The notes beneath the pieces are model-generated. The model saw only the letters and a program-made list of their open reading frames with translations, was not told where the DNA came from and searched no databases. Positions 46,879 through 58,639 of a DNA stretch of 64,000 nucleotides are shown here, in pieces. Made by a program: the position numbers and the translations under genes. Source of the DNA: Nereocystis luetkeana. Its lineage: Eukaryota > Sar > Phaeophyceae > Laminariales > Laminariaceae. Position 1 is the stretch's first letter; the number at the start of each line of letters is the position of its first letter. The DNA lies in contig JARUPZ010000023.1 of the NCBI GenBank assembly GCA_031213475.1, positions 7,830,157 through 7,894,156 on the forward strand, in the 5' to 3' direction.

Positions 46879-49800
46879 GAGGAATCGCCCGAAGATGATC
46901 CGGCGACGAGGGCGCGAAGGGTATACCACATGGGAAACCTGCTGCAGAAGAGGGGAGAGGTCAAGGACGCGGCCAAGATGTACCGCAGCGCCGTCAAGCT
47001 AGACCCGACGCACAAGGCGTCTCACTACAACCTAGGTGGGCTGCATCATTTTTTTGAGCTGGTCAAGACCTCCTATTGTCACAGCTCGGCTGCCGTGGAC
47101 CCTGCTGCATGTTGTTTAATAGTATCAGTGCTATGACTACAATATTGATATCAATAGTAGTGATTTGCGTGTACTACTGTAGTGCCGTCGGGAGGTCTGT
47201 GTTTACACAGGTGATCGCGACGAGCGAGGGCTGTGGCTGCCCCACGGCTTAAAAAGGCCAAAATATCAATAAAACGTACCAAAGCCTCTGGGGGCAAGTA
47301 TCAAAGTGCAGCTACGAGTCTTATGAGGAAACGTATCACGGCCATGATCAGAAACAACCATTGGGGGGACACCATGGTGCCTTCAAGCGAATTATAATAT
47401 ATACTATTATACGAGTATATAGCCGTTGGGAGTCGCCGGTCGGGCGTTGCTCGCTCCTCTCGCGGTTCGACACTGCAACAGTCAGTTCGTGCAGAACCGG
47501 TATTTCTTATGATCGTAGCGGCACAGGACACGCACACACACTCGCACATTATGTACTACAGTGATACGAAGGCACCCCACATACACGAGGCAGACTCATG
47601 ACTGACTTGCTCCCGTCCTTTTCTGTCCTTCCTTCTCTTTCGCCTGCTCCTTGCTCTGCCGACCTCACTGCAACTTTGCTGATCGCGTCGTGCTTCGATC
47701 GACGGCATGTGTACGTACGTACGCCTACGCCCTGCGGCACGGCACGTTTGCGGTACGGTATGTCTACTGTACGGTGCTTTTGCCGCACGGCACGACACCT
47801 TAACGGTACGGTGTGTCCACGGTATTGTTCCTTTCCCGTACGGGACACTTTCGGTATACACGGTGTGTTCGCGGTGCATTTACGGAACGGCATGGCATGG
47901 CATGGCACGGGACGGTGTGCAATGACTGCGTACATATATTGACCGAACAGGGATCGCCCTGCAAGAGCTGGGCGAGCTTGAAGAGGCGGCGTCTTGCTAC
48001 GAGAGAGCCATCTCTCTCGCGCCGGACTACGTATTGGCGCACTACAACCTCGCCTACGTCAGACAGGACCAGGTGAGCCCATGTCCCCGCCTTTGTTTTT
48101 CACCTGGTACTATTATCTGTATCCTGCTCTTTTCTGTCGTGTTAGTTGTAGGATCTCAACGGTGTCATCCGCGGAGGCATGGGGGGGGGGGGGGGGGGGG
48201 GGGAGGGGAGAAGGGCAAGCAAGCGCAAGTTGTGCACGTTACTGTACATTCGGTCTTTATTTTTTTTGGCATTTTTTGGGATTTTTTTTGTTTATAATAT
48301 GATATGTACAGTGTGGGCGAGCTGTGTTATGTGTATGTTTTTTGCTTGTTGGTTTCCTCGAGGTTTTCGTTCTTTTTCTGTTGTTTTTTTGCTCATTTCA
48401 GCTGTACATGTTCTTCCTATAAATGATATTCCCATACACACGAGATACAGCAGCACAGACAGCAGCGTGCCTCGTTACGTCGCACGTAGTGTACGTGAAC
48501 AACTATCCAGACGACGAGGTATCTGAGACGCACTGAACGAAACACGTGCTGCTGTACGTCGTGCAAAACATATATTCCCAGTTTGTAATTAGTTAGAACC
48601 AACTTTTTGGAACGAACAGGGGAGGTTGATGGAGGCCGCGCAGCACTTCCGAGTTGCCGCAGGCCTCGACCCCAGCGACGTGGACATCCACATCAGCCTG
48701 GGGAACGTGCTCAGGCAGGACGGCGAGTCGGCGGGGGCGATCATGTGAGCACTTAGGGGGGCGGGAGGGGTTCGGGGCGGGGGGTAGGTAGGTACCCCTA
48801 TGCCATGCACGGGCGTAGTCGTATGTATGGCCATATAACCATATATCGTCACATCCATAACCCCCTGCAATGCCGGGACGGAGCACGTCGGGACTTTCGC
48901 CGACCAGGCAGACATTTGTTGGCACCGAGGCTGAGAAGCGCCGTGAAGTGTTGGGGCCAGTCGCATGAAGGTCGAGCTGCGTGCATCCTAGAAAGAACCG
49001 CTTGTGAGGCGGACTTTCTTTCTCGCACATGGGTGCCGTGCCAACATCGACTTTCCTGTTTTTTTTTTTTTTTTTTTTTGGTCTGGCCGCTTCCAGACGG
49101 GGGAGGGAGATGTACTCACGTCGTGCATGGCCGTAGTCGTACTTGTGACCATAGACCCTCGCGCCTCTACGATACCGGGACGGAGCTCGTCGGGTTAGGG
49201 GGAGTTATCGTTTCGGCGGAGGCGCGAGGTTTGATGGCGAGCCGGGTTGGGCCGAGCCAGCCGAGCCGCTAAGCATCACCTGGGTCGTACCAGGTACAAG
49301 GTTGTACTGGTATATACTTGACAACGCATACGAAATATGTACGGTGTAAAGCTGTCGAGTGCAAGAAAGTTGAAGCTGTGGGGTTCGTCATCACCCCCCC
49401 CCCCCCCCCCCCCCTCATCGGCTGCGTGTTCTCCTCAAGGTAAAGGAAGTTCGGGCGAAAAACGTTTAGTAAGGGTACCACACCTCGGCGAGATAATCGA
49501 CTCGCACTTTCTTTGTCTACTCTACTACTGTTCTCGTAGATTTTTTTTCTTGTTACTGGCAGAGGCAGATCTATTTACTGGTCTGTATTATCTACCGGTA
49601 GGAGGGAGTGCAACAGCTCGCGTTGCCGAATGGGAGCCGTAAAAAAAGAAAAAACTGTATGGTCTATTTATATACCACTCTGTACCTAAGTACTTGAGTA
49701 TAGGGACCGTGTGTACACTAGTATCGGTATACAACCGGTCCTCATATTATATCCAGGGGCAGTGGTATATATACAGTGGTATATATACAGTAGTATTTAG

Positions 49801-52800
49801 TAGCACATGTTTTGTTTCCTGGGTTGGATCTGTGCTATACTATACCCTGGTATACGCAGATCCTTCGCATGGTCTACGGTGAGCAGCACAGATTGTGTTG
49901 CATGGGTTGATTGAACCTGTACTTGCTGCGCAGATATTTACCGCACAACCTCTTACAGCGCATCATGTGAGGAAAGTACTCACTGTAGATGGTTTGGATC
50001 ATGTTCTGGCCGAGGTGCGAAACGTTTGCATCAGAGGCTGCCCGCCCTGCTGTCTGTCGTCTCGTGTCAACCAACTCTGTCGGGAGGCGAGGCTGAATCC
50101 GTGTGTTGCACCCCTTCGCCTCGTGTCAACGAACTCTGTCGGGAGGCGAAGCTGAATCCGTCTGTTGCACCCCTTCCTTCGGGTCCTTTTTTTGTGTTGA
50201 CCGCTTGTTTTTTTTTTTCGCTCGTGTTGTGTTGTATGCAGGGCGTACGAGCAAGCGATGGCCCTCGACGGCACCAACCGAATGGCGGCCTACAACCTGG
50301 TAAGAGGATTGAGGAGGAGGGAGGAGGGTTTCGTAGAGAGATCGAAAACATGTTGGCGCTGCTACAGTGGTACAAACGTTCAACACTACAAGATAGGGCT
50401 CGATCGATGATGCGCCTTTCATGCGGGGAGGGCAATTTTCGTCGGATGTTCCCTTACCAACGCGGTTGGCTGCTTTGTAGTTGGAGTCCACTCTATGTGG
50501 AGGCGTTCGTTGTTGGTGACGGCGGGGAGGGGATCCCGCTTTTTGAAGCCGTACCTTGTGCTTGGTGGGGATGTTTCCACCGAGTCCCCTGTCGATGTTG
50601 CCGCCAGCGCCTTTGGGGCAGCGGCGGCGGCGTGCCGCATTCCGAGTGGTTGATCGTGTCTTGTCTTCCCTTGCTTGGCTTTTTTTTTCGCATGGGTGTG
50701 TGTGTTTTGCATCTTATTATCTCGTGTGCTTGTATCAAGGCATGTGGTGCTTCTGTTTCTGTCTTACATATACCTATCTATCTACCTGTGTGTCCATCTT
50801 TGTACCCATTTTTTTGTCGCAGGGTGGGATTTTGCAGGATAATTTTGAGGAGGAGAAGGCGATCGAGTGCTTCAATCGCACCATACAGATCGATCCGGAG
50901 TACGCGGACGCCCATTACAAGTGAGTTAATAGCAACCCCGTTCAACAACTACAATTCGTTTTTTTTTTTTTTTTTTGTATACCGGTAGAGTATACGACAT
51001 ATCTGAATGACCTTGAATGGCGATCAAAAGCACAGCTATTAGTACTACTTGGAGCAATACTCCGCACCAACGTATCGGATACACGCCATAATGCCACGAC
51101 AACCTTGCTGATGTTCAGATATAGAATTGCTGGGATGAAATGGTGCTGTATTATACCATTGGTCGGCTTTTCCTTCGGCGTGCGATTGGCCACGTATGAT
51201 ACATGCCTTACATGCCCATATATGCCCAACCTCAAGCCCTAGCATCTTAGCGGCTCGAGGTAGATGTGCAGGCCGCGCTAGGGCTCGTTTTCATTGCCAA
51301 ACGGCCAAGCCAAGGGTGCATCTCGTCCGACCGCACGGTGACCCTCCCCCCCCACTTGGCGCTGACACCCGCTTCCCCCTCCCCCATCCCGCCCTTCTTT
51401 CTTCTGTTGCCTCTACGCTCGTCACCGCCGGCTATATGGGACCAACCGCCCACGAATGGCTGCCGCGTCGCCCGCGCAACTACTACATACAGCCTGGGGA
51501 TATGCCTGGAGACGGTGGGCCGTTTAGAGGTGGGTCGGCGTTTTCAGCGTGCTTCAAATGTAGGAATACAGAAACGTTAATATACGACGTACCTGGTACA
51601 TCAGTATCGCAATATCGATGTCGACCGAGTGAAGAATCGAAACCTGTAAAAATTCAGTTGCGTTCTTGTGTAGGGGCGCGTGCGTGAGGGTTTTACTCGG
51701 TGGTTCATTCAGCGTACCCTTGGTAAAGGTGGGTAGCTTGACGGCCTTCGGGCCATTATTTGTTTTTGAAAATATATTACAAATACGTCAGCTGTGAGTG
51801 AGTGAGTTCGACCGAATTGAGTGGTTGATACTCAACTTTGCAAGCATATACGTGCACGCATATGCACGTAGCAGCAGGTTTTCGTGTCTCGTTGAGCAAG
51901 CAAGCTTCCTCTTCCTTGAAAGGAGGCTCCGTCGAATCGATCGATCGACCCGGGTCACTGCCAATCGGCACGTATTTCTACCTACCCATCACCACTATTG
52001 AACACCATCATCAATCACCACCGTAACCACCACCACCATCACTGACACTACCACTATCAGCGCCATCCCCACAACAACCAACAACGCCAACCCTTACACA
52101 ACACCACCACCATAACAAGGGCCATTGCCAACTGGCACGTATTCTACCTACCCATCACCACTATTGAACCACCACCACAACAACACTGACACCTCCACCA
52201 ACACTGACACCACCACTATCAGCGCCATCACCACAACAACCAAGAACGCCAACCCTTACACAACACCACAACCATAACAACCACCGCTACCACCAACCCC
52301 CTCCCACCCCCCCCCCCCCCCCCTCACCCCCCCCACCCTTCCGCCGGAACCACAGCAAGCCCTCGCAGCGTACGTCGAAGCGCAGCGACTGGACCCTTCC
52401 ACCGATGAAGCGCTGGAGCAGGCGGAGCGCGTCAAGGCCCTGATCGCCAACGGAGCCGCGGCGGCGGCGGAAGCAGCTGACGAAGCGGGCACCCTCCCCG
52501 ACCTCACCGCGATGACATACTCGGGTTCCATGCCCAGCACCTTGCCCCAGGTGGCGGAGGAGGAGGAGGAGGTGGTGGCCGCCGCGGCCGCCGCGGCCCA
52601 GGTGGCGAAGGCGGACGCGGAGGCAAAGGAGGCCACCGCATTTAGGGCGGCGCGAGCGGCGGAGGAAGCTAGCCGGGCGGCGGTGGCGGCAACGGCCGCG
52701 GCGGAGAGAGCGGCGGCGCTGATCTCGCCCGCGAAGAGATCGCCGGCGAGCGGCGCGGCTCAGGGGTTTATGCCTGCAGCGATCGCGCTCGGGAGGGAGG

Positions 52801-52997
52801 GAGGGGGGAGTGGGGAGGCGGCGGCGGTCGATGTTGGCGGTGGTGGGGGTGGGACGGGCAGTGTTGGCGGTGGGGGGGGGGGTGGGGTGGAGAAGGCGGA
52901 GTGGGGGCACAGGAGCCAGGGGGAGCGAGACAGCGACAGCATGTCGGTCGACACGAATCTGAGCACGCAGGCTTTGCTCCCCGTGGGTCTCAGGTAG
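46879..52997 (+). CDS. TPR (tetratricopeptide-repeat) protein, 5' incomplete
   Basis: Seven exons join in frame with GT-AG introns: 46879-47035, 47951-48072, 48620-48744, 50242-50299, 50823-50920, 51493-51529 and 52356-52997, giving 412 residues and a TAG stop. At least five 34-residue TPR units are visible, e.g. GNLLQKRGEVKDAAKMYRSA, GELEEAASCYERAISLAPDY, AAQHFRVAAGLDPSDVDIHI, DNFEEEKAIECFNRTIQIDP and LGICLETVGRLE plus QALAAYVEAQRLDP. TPRs are helix-pair scaffolds for protein binding. The C-terminal ~170 residues are an acidic patch, an Ala-rich coiled-coil-like run, Gly tracts and NLSTQALLPVGLR. A donor-like CTCAG/GTAGGC overlaps the stop, so a further 3' exon is possible (candidates 53740-53754 and 54546-54627, the latter ending DVPSLNRRTS). 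The start codon and any earlier exons were not found. Confidence 0.9.
47700..47935. repeat. Diverged CGGTACGG/CGGCACGG repeat in TPR intron
   Basis: CGGCACGGCACG, CGGTACGGTGTGTC, CGTACGGGACAC and GGCATGGCATGGCACGG words follow each other through the first intron of the TPR gene, just before exon 2. Confidence 0.7.
48790..49022 (-). repeat. Repeat with 5S-like core, minus strand (TPR intron)
   Basis: Contains the complement of the block order seen at 45685-45960: GGGACGGAGCACGTCGGGAC, CCGACCAGGCAGACATTTGT, GAAGCGCCGTGAAGTGTTGG, GAACCGCTTGTGAGGCGGAC. Confidence 0.75.
49090..49205 (-). repeat. Partial repeat with 5S-like core, minus strand
   Basis: GTACTCACGTCGTGCATGGC, CGTAGTCGTACTTGTGACCA and ACGGAGCTCGTCGGGT, the core half only, downstream of a T run at 49060-49079. 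Confidence 0.65.
50044..50175. repeat. Two tandem ~62-bp copies in TPR intron
   Basis: CTCGTGTCAACCAACTCTGT / CTCGTGTCAACGAACTCTGT, each followed by CGGGAGGCGA-GCTGAATCCG and GTTGCACCCCTTC. Confidence 0.92.
51960..52290. repeat. Duplicated ACC/CCA-rich intronic repeat
   Basis: A ~165-bp unit occurs twice: CGGCACGTATTTCTACCTAC or TGGCACGTATTCTACCTACC, CATCACCACTATTGAAC, ACTATCAGCGCCATC, CAACGCCAACCCTTACACAA. It leads into the polypyrimidine tract before the last TPR exon. Confidence 0.85.
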
Positions 52998-52999
52998 GC

Positions 53000-54540
53000 G
53001 AGAGAGCAAGAGCGACGAGGAGCTAGGGGTTGATGGGGGGGGGGGGGGAGAGGGGGCGGGGGAGGGCTTGAAGATTTTTTTTGGGAGGGCTTGAAAAGTT
53101 TTTTTTTGGGAGGGCTTGTTTTTTTTTCTCACTTGGGTTTGTTCGGGGGGGCCTGGTCGGCAAAGGGAGAGGGTGGTTTTGGCTGTGTCGGTAAGCAAGC
53201 AGTCCGTTTCGCGACACTCTGTCGACTCTTTTGCCTTTTGTTTGTATTGTGGGGGTTGAGTTGTGTCTCTGAAGGAGTCGTTGAATCGACGGGGCACCAG
53301 GAGGATATACGCAGAAAATGTTTCGAGTTTTCGGTGCCCACAAATTATTCGCCATTGTAGTTTACCGCTCTTGCTTGGCCCGAAACACAAGGACCTATTT
53401 TACTTAATATTAATATCGAAATGCTTCTTATATTTGGGTACATGGTGTACGGTAAGTGCTTGTGGAAAACACATCACTTATGATAGTTTTTTTTTTTTTT
53501 TTTCAAGCCCCCCCCCCCCCCCCCCCCCTAGACGACAGGCGCGGGCGTGCGTCATTTCGTGACGCCTTCACAGCAGTTGGGAATATTTTACTGCCGTGGT
53601 AGTTATTGCTCTGCTCGATTGTTTCGATAGACCTTCCTCACCTGATTATTTTATGATGTGAGGCACGCCACAGTGGGGACATGCATGCTCGTGTACCGAT
53701 TTGTCGTTTGTTGTGAATCATATTCACCGCCCCACAGGAGTTCATCAGGACAGTAAGCTCGCCGCACGGAGGGATACGTACGCGGGCAGCGTGGTTGGAT
53801 TCGATGTTCGATGCGCGGCAAGACCTTGCCGCTTCTCCATAGCAGCAAATAGCAGCAGCGGGAGAGGGAGAGGGAGGGCGGGGGGGGGGGGGGGCTACTC
53901 TGCCAGGAGAGGCAATTAACGCTCCTCGCTAGGAGACCCGCGGGAGCTGCCGGGCAGAGGCAGAGGCCGCGAGGGCAGATGTATTTTTCCTTTCCGTGTG
54001 GACCAGGTTGAGTGGTGGGCAGGATGGTGGTGACGGTGGTGACGGTGGTGGCGACGGCGGCGATAGTGATGGCGGTGGTGCTGCCGCTGCTGGGGCTCCT
54101 CTCGAGTCAAAACTCCCGCGAGGGTCGGTTGGGGTGGGGGTGCGGGTGGGGGTGCGGGTGGCGGGGGACAGCGGGGCGCGGTGAAATGCGTTGAAGGCTT
54201 GTTTCGTTTTTCAGACGAAACGCGTTTTTTTTTTCGTGTTTTAAGGACCGTCGGATTGGGTTTCACGGTCGATGGTGGTTCATTGCTGGGACGGATTGCT
54301 GGGAAGGGTGTTAAAAAGGTACTTGATGCTTGGGAGGGCCCCCCCTCCCCCCCCCCCCCCCCTGCCCCCCCCCCTCTTCCCCTTCCAGTTGTCGTCCGTA
54401 CGTACAGTACCTTGAAAGGCGAAACCAAAGTCACGCCGCTGCTGTAGTACTTTTCACGTACGTGCGTATTTAGTTATCGTTCCTATTATGCTTGCGCATT
54501 TGTTCTGCCGTTGCGCGAAGGCAACAAGGATAGATAGGTA
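53000..54540. other. 3' flank of the TPR gene, simple-sequence-rich
   Basis: Several G, C and T runs and GGTGGTGACGGTGGTGACGG-type repeats at 54023-54080. The 367-codon minus-strand frame starting at 53390 is antisense to the TPR tail and is low complexity. Nothing else supported. Confidence 0.5.
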
Positions 54541-54629
54541 ACAAGCATGGACGAACAGCGAGGGTATGGCGATGTTCGAAGCCTGGCGACGCTCGACGTC
54601 CCTTCGCTCAACAGGCGGACATCGTAGCG

Positions 54630-57300
54630 CCGTCCGTAGCTGTTTTTTCTTTTGCTTGCTTTTTGGCATCGTGTCCCGGTGTCGGGCGGGTGGGTGGGTG
54701 GGTGGGTGGTGTGGTGTGGGGGTGGTGTGGGGGTCGCTTCGGGAAGAGGGACGGGGAGGGACGGGGAGGGGGCAAGGGACGGCGACGGCGTATTTGTTAT
54801 CGTGTTGCAGTACCACCCCGCTCAAGGTGTTGCCGCTTGCGTCACACCCATACGCTTCGCCTCGTGTGGTGTGGTGTGGCAAGGGCGGCTCCTGGGAGGT
54901 GGGGGGGGGGGGGGGTGTTGAGCGCGGTAGCGTGCTTGGGCTGGGGCGGATTTTCGGGGATCGGCGACAAGGGTCGGTAGGTCGCGGTCGGTCGGTAGAT
55001 CGTGATCGGTCCTTAGATTGTGGTCGGTCGATCGAATTCTCGTATTTTCCGGTCAAGCGCCCGCCCGGGACGCGAAACCTTCGAATTTTCGAGTACCCCG
55101 CCCCCCTTTTTCCCTCCCCGGCGGGACAAGACGGGTGTGGATGGTGCACGTTCGTGGGAAACATTTTGCTGGCGACACGACGAGCGTTTTTTTTTTTTTT
55201 ATGGCGGTCTCTGACGGCCCCCCGCCACGTCGCGGCGCCCGAGTGAATGTTATATTCCATCCTGTCGAGCTGCTTGAAGGCAGTAGCGACGGCGGGGGAG
55301 GGAGAAAGGGAGGGCGGGAGGGAGGAAAGGGAGGGCGGGAGGGGAGGAAGGAGCCCTTCGATTCCGTGGGTGGAGCCGCCGCGATCGCGCGGTTTTTGGG
55401 CGTGGTGCTTCGTGTTGGTCGTGCGGACGCTCTTCCTTGCATTTTTTCCTTTGTGTTCTCTTCTGTTTCTCTTCCTTTTGTGTTCTCTCGTTTCTTTTCA
55501 TTTCTCTCTCTCGTCCGTACACGAACAGCACGGCGGTTTGCGTGAAGTGTGTGTGTGCTGCTTGCCGCCTCGAGTTGCGGCTTGTTTGGCCAGAGCCTCG
55601 AATATATACCAGGTATTTTTTTTTTACGGTGCGGAGGGATCGGGTGGGTGCAAGGGTAGAAAAGGGGCTGTAGATTTTTTGTTTTGTTTTTGTTTTAGTG
55701 TCGACCGTCGAGCGAGAGATTCGCCCCCGGATCGACGGACGGACGGGCGTATTGACGAACCGACGGAACGACGAACGGCCTTACCGACGCAACGACGAAC
55801 GGACCGACGAGCGGACTTACCGACGGAACGGTTGACGGACGGACGGACGGGTTTGGGGAAAATTGTTTAGGGCAGCTAAAACATTTGTTCAAGGCGGCTT
55901 TGGGGGAAATTATATTATGACACCCAACTGTTTGTTTAAGACGGCTTCGGGAGGTTTATATATTAGGGCAGCTGAAAACGTTTGCCCATGGTGCCACGCC
56001 TTTTGTAGTGCGTGTATTTCCCTTCTCTTGTTCTTCGCGATATATGTTTTTTGCAGAAATATTGTACTAGGGGGGAGGGAGGGCGCGACAAGGACCGGGC
56101 CGGACCGGACTAGAACCCTTCCTAGCAAACAATGATGTAGCACGAGACGAGATGCCCCGGCTTTCCCGCCATCGTGTCCGTCTATCTGTGTTACTGACCC
56201 CGATCATTTTATAACCCGTACGTTTGTATATTTTTAGCGAAGCGCACGTGGGCGCGCGTGCACGACCCGTTGGCGCGTTTGCACATACGCGGTTAGACAA
56301 GAACAGGAAGGGGAGAGGTGGGGCGGGGGGGGGGGGGGGGGGGCAGGGGGCATCACCAACAGCAGTAGTACGTAGTACGTGTTCAGGCGAAGTAGGAAGG
56401 AAGGAAGGAAGGAAGGAAGGTGCCGGTGTATAGGTGATTACAGCGGCAGAAATGAGGAGGAGGAGGAGGAGGAGGAGAAGAAGGAGGGGGAGGGGGGGGG
56501 AGAAGGAGGAACCAGCATACCCTCAACACGCAATACATGTAGCCGTGGGTTGATTGGGTGCGGGGGTTATGGGTTGGAGAGGGGGAGGATTGTTCGGGCA
56601 TCGTGGGGCAGTAGCATAATATCAGAGGTCTTGGAGGGGTGGGGGGGGGGTCTAGCCGTATTTATACGAGAGGATACTAAGTCGTTTCTTCCGGACGATG
56701 ATGGTGTGGAGGATTGCAGGCCGGAGTTTCCGGCCAAACTTCACGACCCGATATAATAATTTTCCGAAACACCCGCAATGCGTTTAGGTATTTAATTGGG
56801 CGGCGGTAGCGGTACGTGGTAGCCTCTGGCATATTGGCGTGGGGAGCATCGCGGCGCGGTGGTGTGCTGGTTGCGGTGGCGTCATGGTGCGGGTGGCACA
56901 TGGTTGAGGTGGCCCATTGATGATGCGCTCTTTTCCGCGCCACGTGTACCTATTGTTGTAGTTCACTTCTCTTACGTACGACGACTACTATTAACACTAT
57001 TTATTTGCTAATAATACTGTAGTACTCCTAAGAGTACGTACTATATTTTTACTACTACGACTAATACTACACTCACTCGTAACACTACGACGACTGCGAT
57101 GTACACCTTCTTTGGAAACGTTGTTTGAAGTACGTACAAACACGGAAGTTATAAAGTGTTGTTTTCGGGCGTTTTGAAGTAAGTTGCGAGCTTTGCCTGC
57201 TCCTCTTCTCGCCTGCATGTTGCGCCGTTGGGAGGTAGGCCTTCACTGATTTGAATTGGTTTGTTCGCTGTTGATTATTCATTATGGATTGTTGGTTCAT
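54630..57300. other. Stretch with no recognised gene; microsatellites
   Basis: (GGGT)n at 54688-54710, GGTCGGTAG/GATCGGT words at 54970-55030, (GACG)n at 55735-55850, (GGAA)n at 56392-56420 and (GGA)n at 56447-56480. Several C or G runs. Long ORFs here are low complexity. Confidence 0.55.
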
Positions 57301-58395
57301 TGGCTAATCGTGTCTCACTCGTAAGGAGGCAATGGCTCTCACCGGAGGTGCATGACGGGACATTAAGGAGGCACTTGACTCACAGGAGGTAGGTGCATGC
57401 CGGGGAGAGGAGGGCCCACGATCCCGCTGGGTGCAGTAACTTGTTGCAGTCGCGAATTCACGCGAGCGGCGAATTCGTGTCTGGAGCTGCCTTCGCCCAT
57501 TGCATCCCCCTCTCTTTATATCCGGGACTGGCAATCAGGCTCCTGTGGCAAGTCTCCTTGATGTATTATGTTGATTGCGGCGAAGGTTCAAATTTCTGCA
57601 GCGTTGCACACCTCTCCGTGTTGTCCCCGATCGCCGAAAGAGGGCGGCGCGACGCCCACCTACGATACCACCACGCTGCGTGGTGACGTCGACTGCACGG
57701 CATGGCTGGCTAGCTCGGAGGGAGACGTCGTCCGTTCGTTGTTTTTCTTGCAATGTTTAATGCGGTTGTCGTCGTCTTTTTATGGGTTTTTTTCGGAAAT
57801 TGCTCCCCCGCCCCACCCCTCCCCCCCTCGATGAGGATGTTGACGCGGAAGGAAAAGGTGATGGACGAAGCCGAGGGGTAAATAGAACACCAACTATTAA
57901 TAGGACAAAAAATAATACTACCAGTATCATTTTTTTATTTAGAGATCATTCGACTACCGTAACTCCCCTTTTGTCGCCGCTAGATTTCCGGGCCGTACTC
58001 GTCGACCCCCCCCCCTCCCCTAGTGTACTGTGCTTCGAGTATTTCCTTTGAGCCATCGTATCTTTCTTGGTCACTGACGCCTCACCCTTCTTGACTTTGA
58101 GCCACCACCGTAGACATCAACTAACTAATCTGCTTCCTCCTGGTTTTCTGTTTCGGCACATCCCGCTGCGTCATATATACCTAGAGTCCACACAGACAGC
58201 CTACTCACGCATTCTGGTATTTCTGACCTATAGGTTTGTAAGCATATGGGGCTTCTATTGCGGGAAACATACAAGTTCCGTCTTTCGGTGTGGTTCTTTT
58301 ACCCACTTTTCAGTGTCTTACGTAGAAGAAGTAAAAGACGATTTTTTTCTTCAAAACGGCTCCCAATAACGATTGACGCCGATACCAGTAAATCG
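57300..58395. other. Stretch with no recognised gene
   Basis: Mixed sequence with a poly(C) patch at 57805-57825 and 58008-58019. No exon supported. Confidence 0.35.
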
Positions 58396-58400
58396 ATATA

Positions 58401-58627
58401 ATGCCCCCCACGGAGACGCTCGGCATGAACGAGCCGATCCCCACCTCCTGGGACGCCTTGTGTGATGAGTTCTCAGACGAGCAGGCAACCAGCACCCAGC
58501 GCCACAATGACCACCTGCTACCACCACCGCCACCCCACCAGCTAAAAAAAGCTGCAGAAGCAGCAGAAGAAGCTTGTTGCTCGTGGTGGCTTTTGGGGAT
58601 GTCTGTGGCGTTGGCCGCCGCGCGCAG
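58401..58627 (+). CDS. Putative coding exon, unrecognised
   Basis: ATG at 58401 opens MPPTETLGMNEPIPTSWDAL, CDEFSDEQATSTQRHNDHLL, a Pro run, KKAAEAAEEACCSWWLLGMS and VALAAAR, then a strong donor CGCGCAG/GTAAGG. This looks like a first exon of about 75 codons; the following CCSWWLLGMSVALAAA stretch is hydrophobic and could start a membrane segment. No partner exon or family was found. Confidence 0.35.
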
Positions 58628-58639
58628 GTAAGGGCTGTT

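Noticed and set aside
50026-50988. 320-codon plus-strand ORF
   Set aside because: It runs through TPR introns in a different frame from the exons and includes tandem repeats and T runs; the spliced model explains the region better.
52287-53390. 367-codon minus-strand ORF, the longest in the window
   Set aside because: It is antisense to the Ala/Gly-rich tail of the TPR gene and is Arg/Pro low complexity with no domain, so it is a shadow.
54454-55260. 268-codon minus-strand ORF
   Set aside because: Composition is Pro/Thr/His/Arg low complexity driven by G-rich simple sequence on the other strand.
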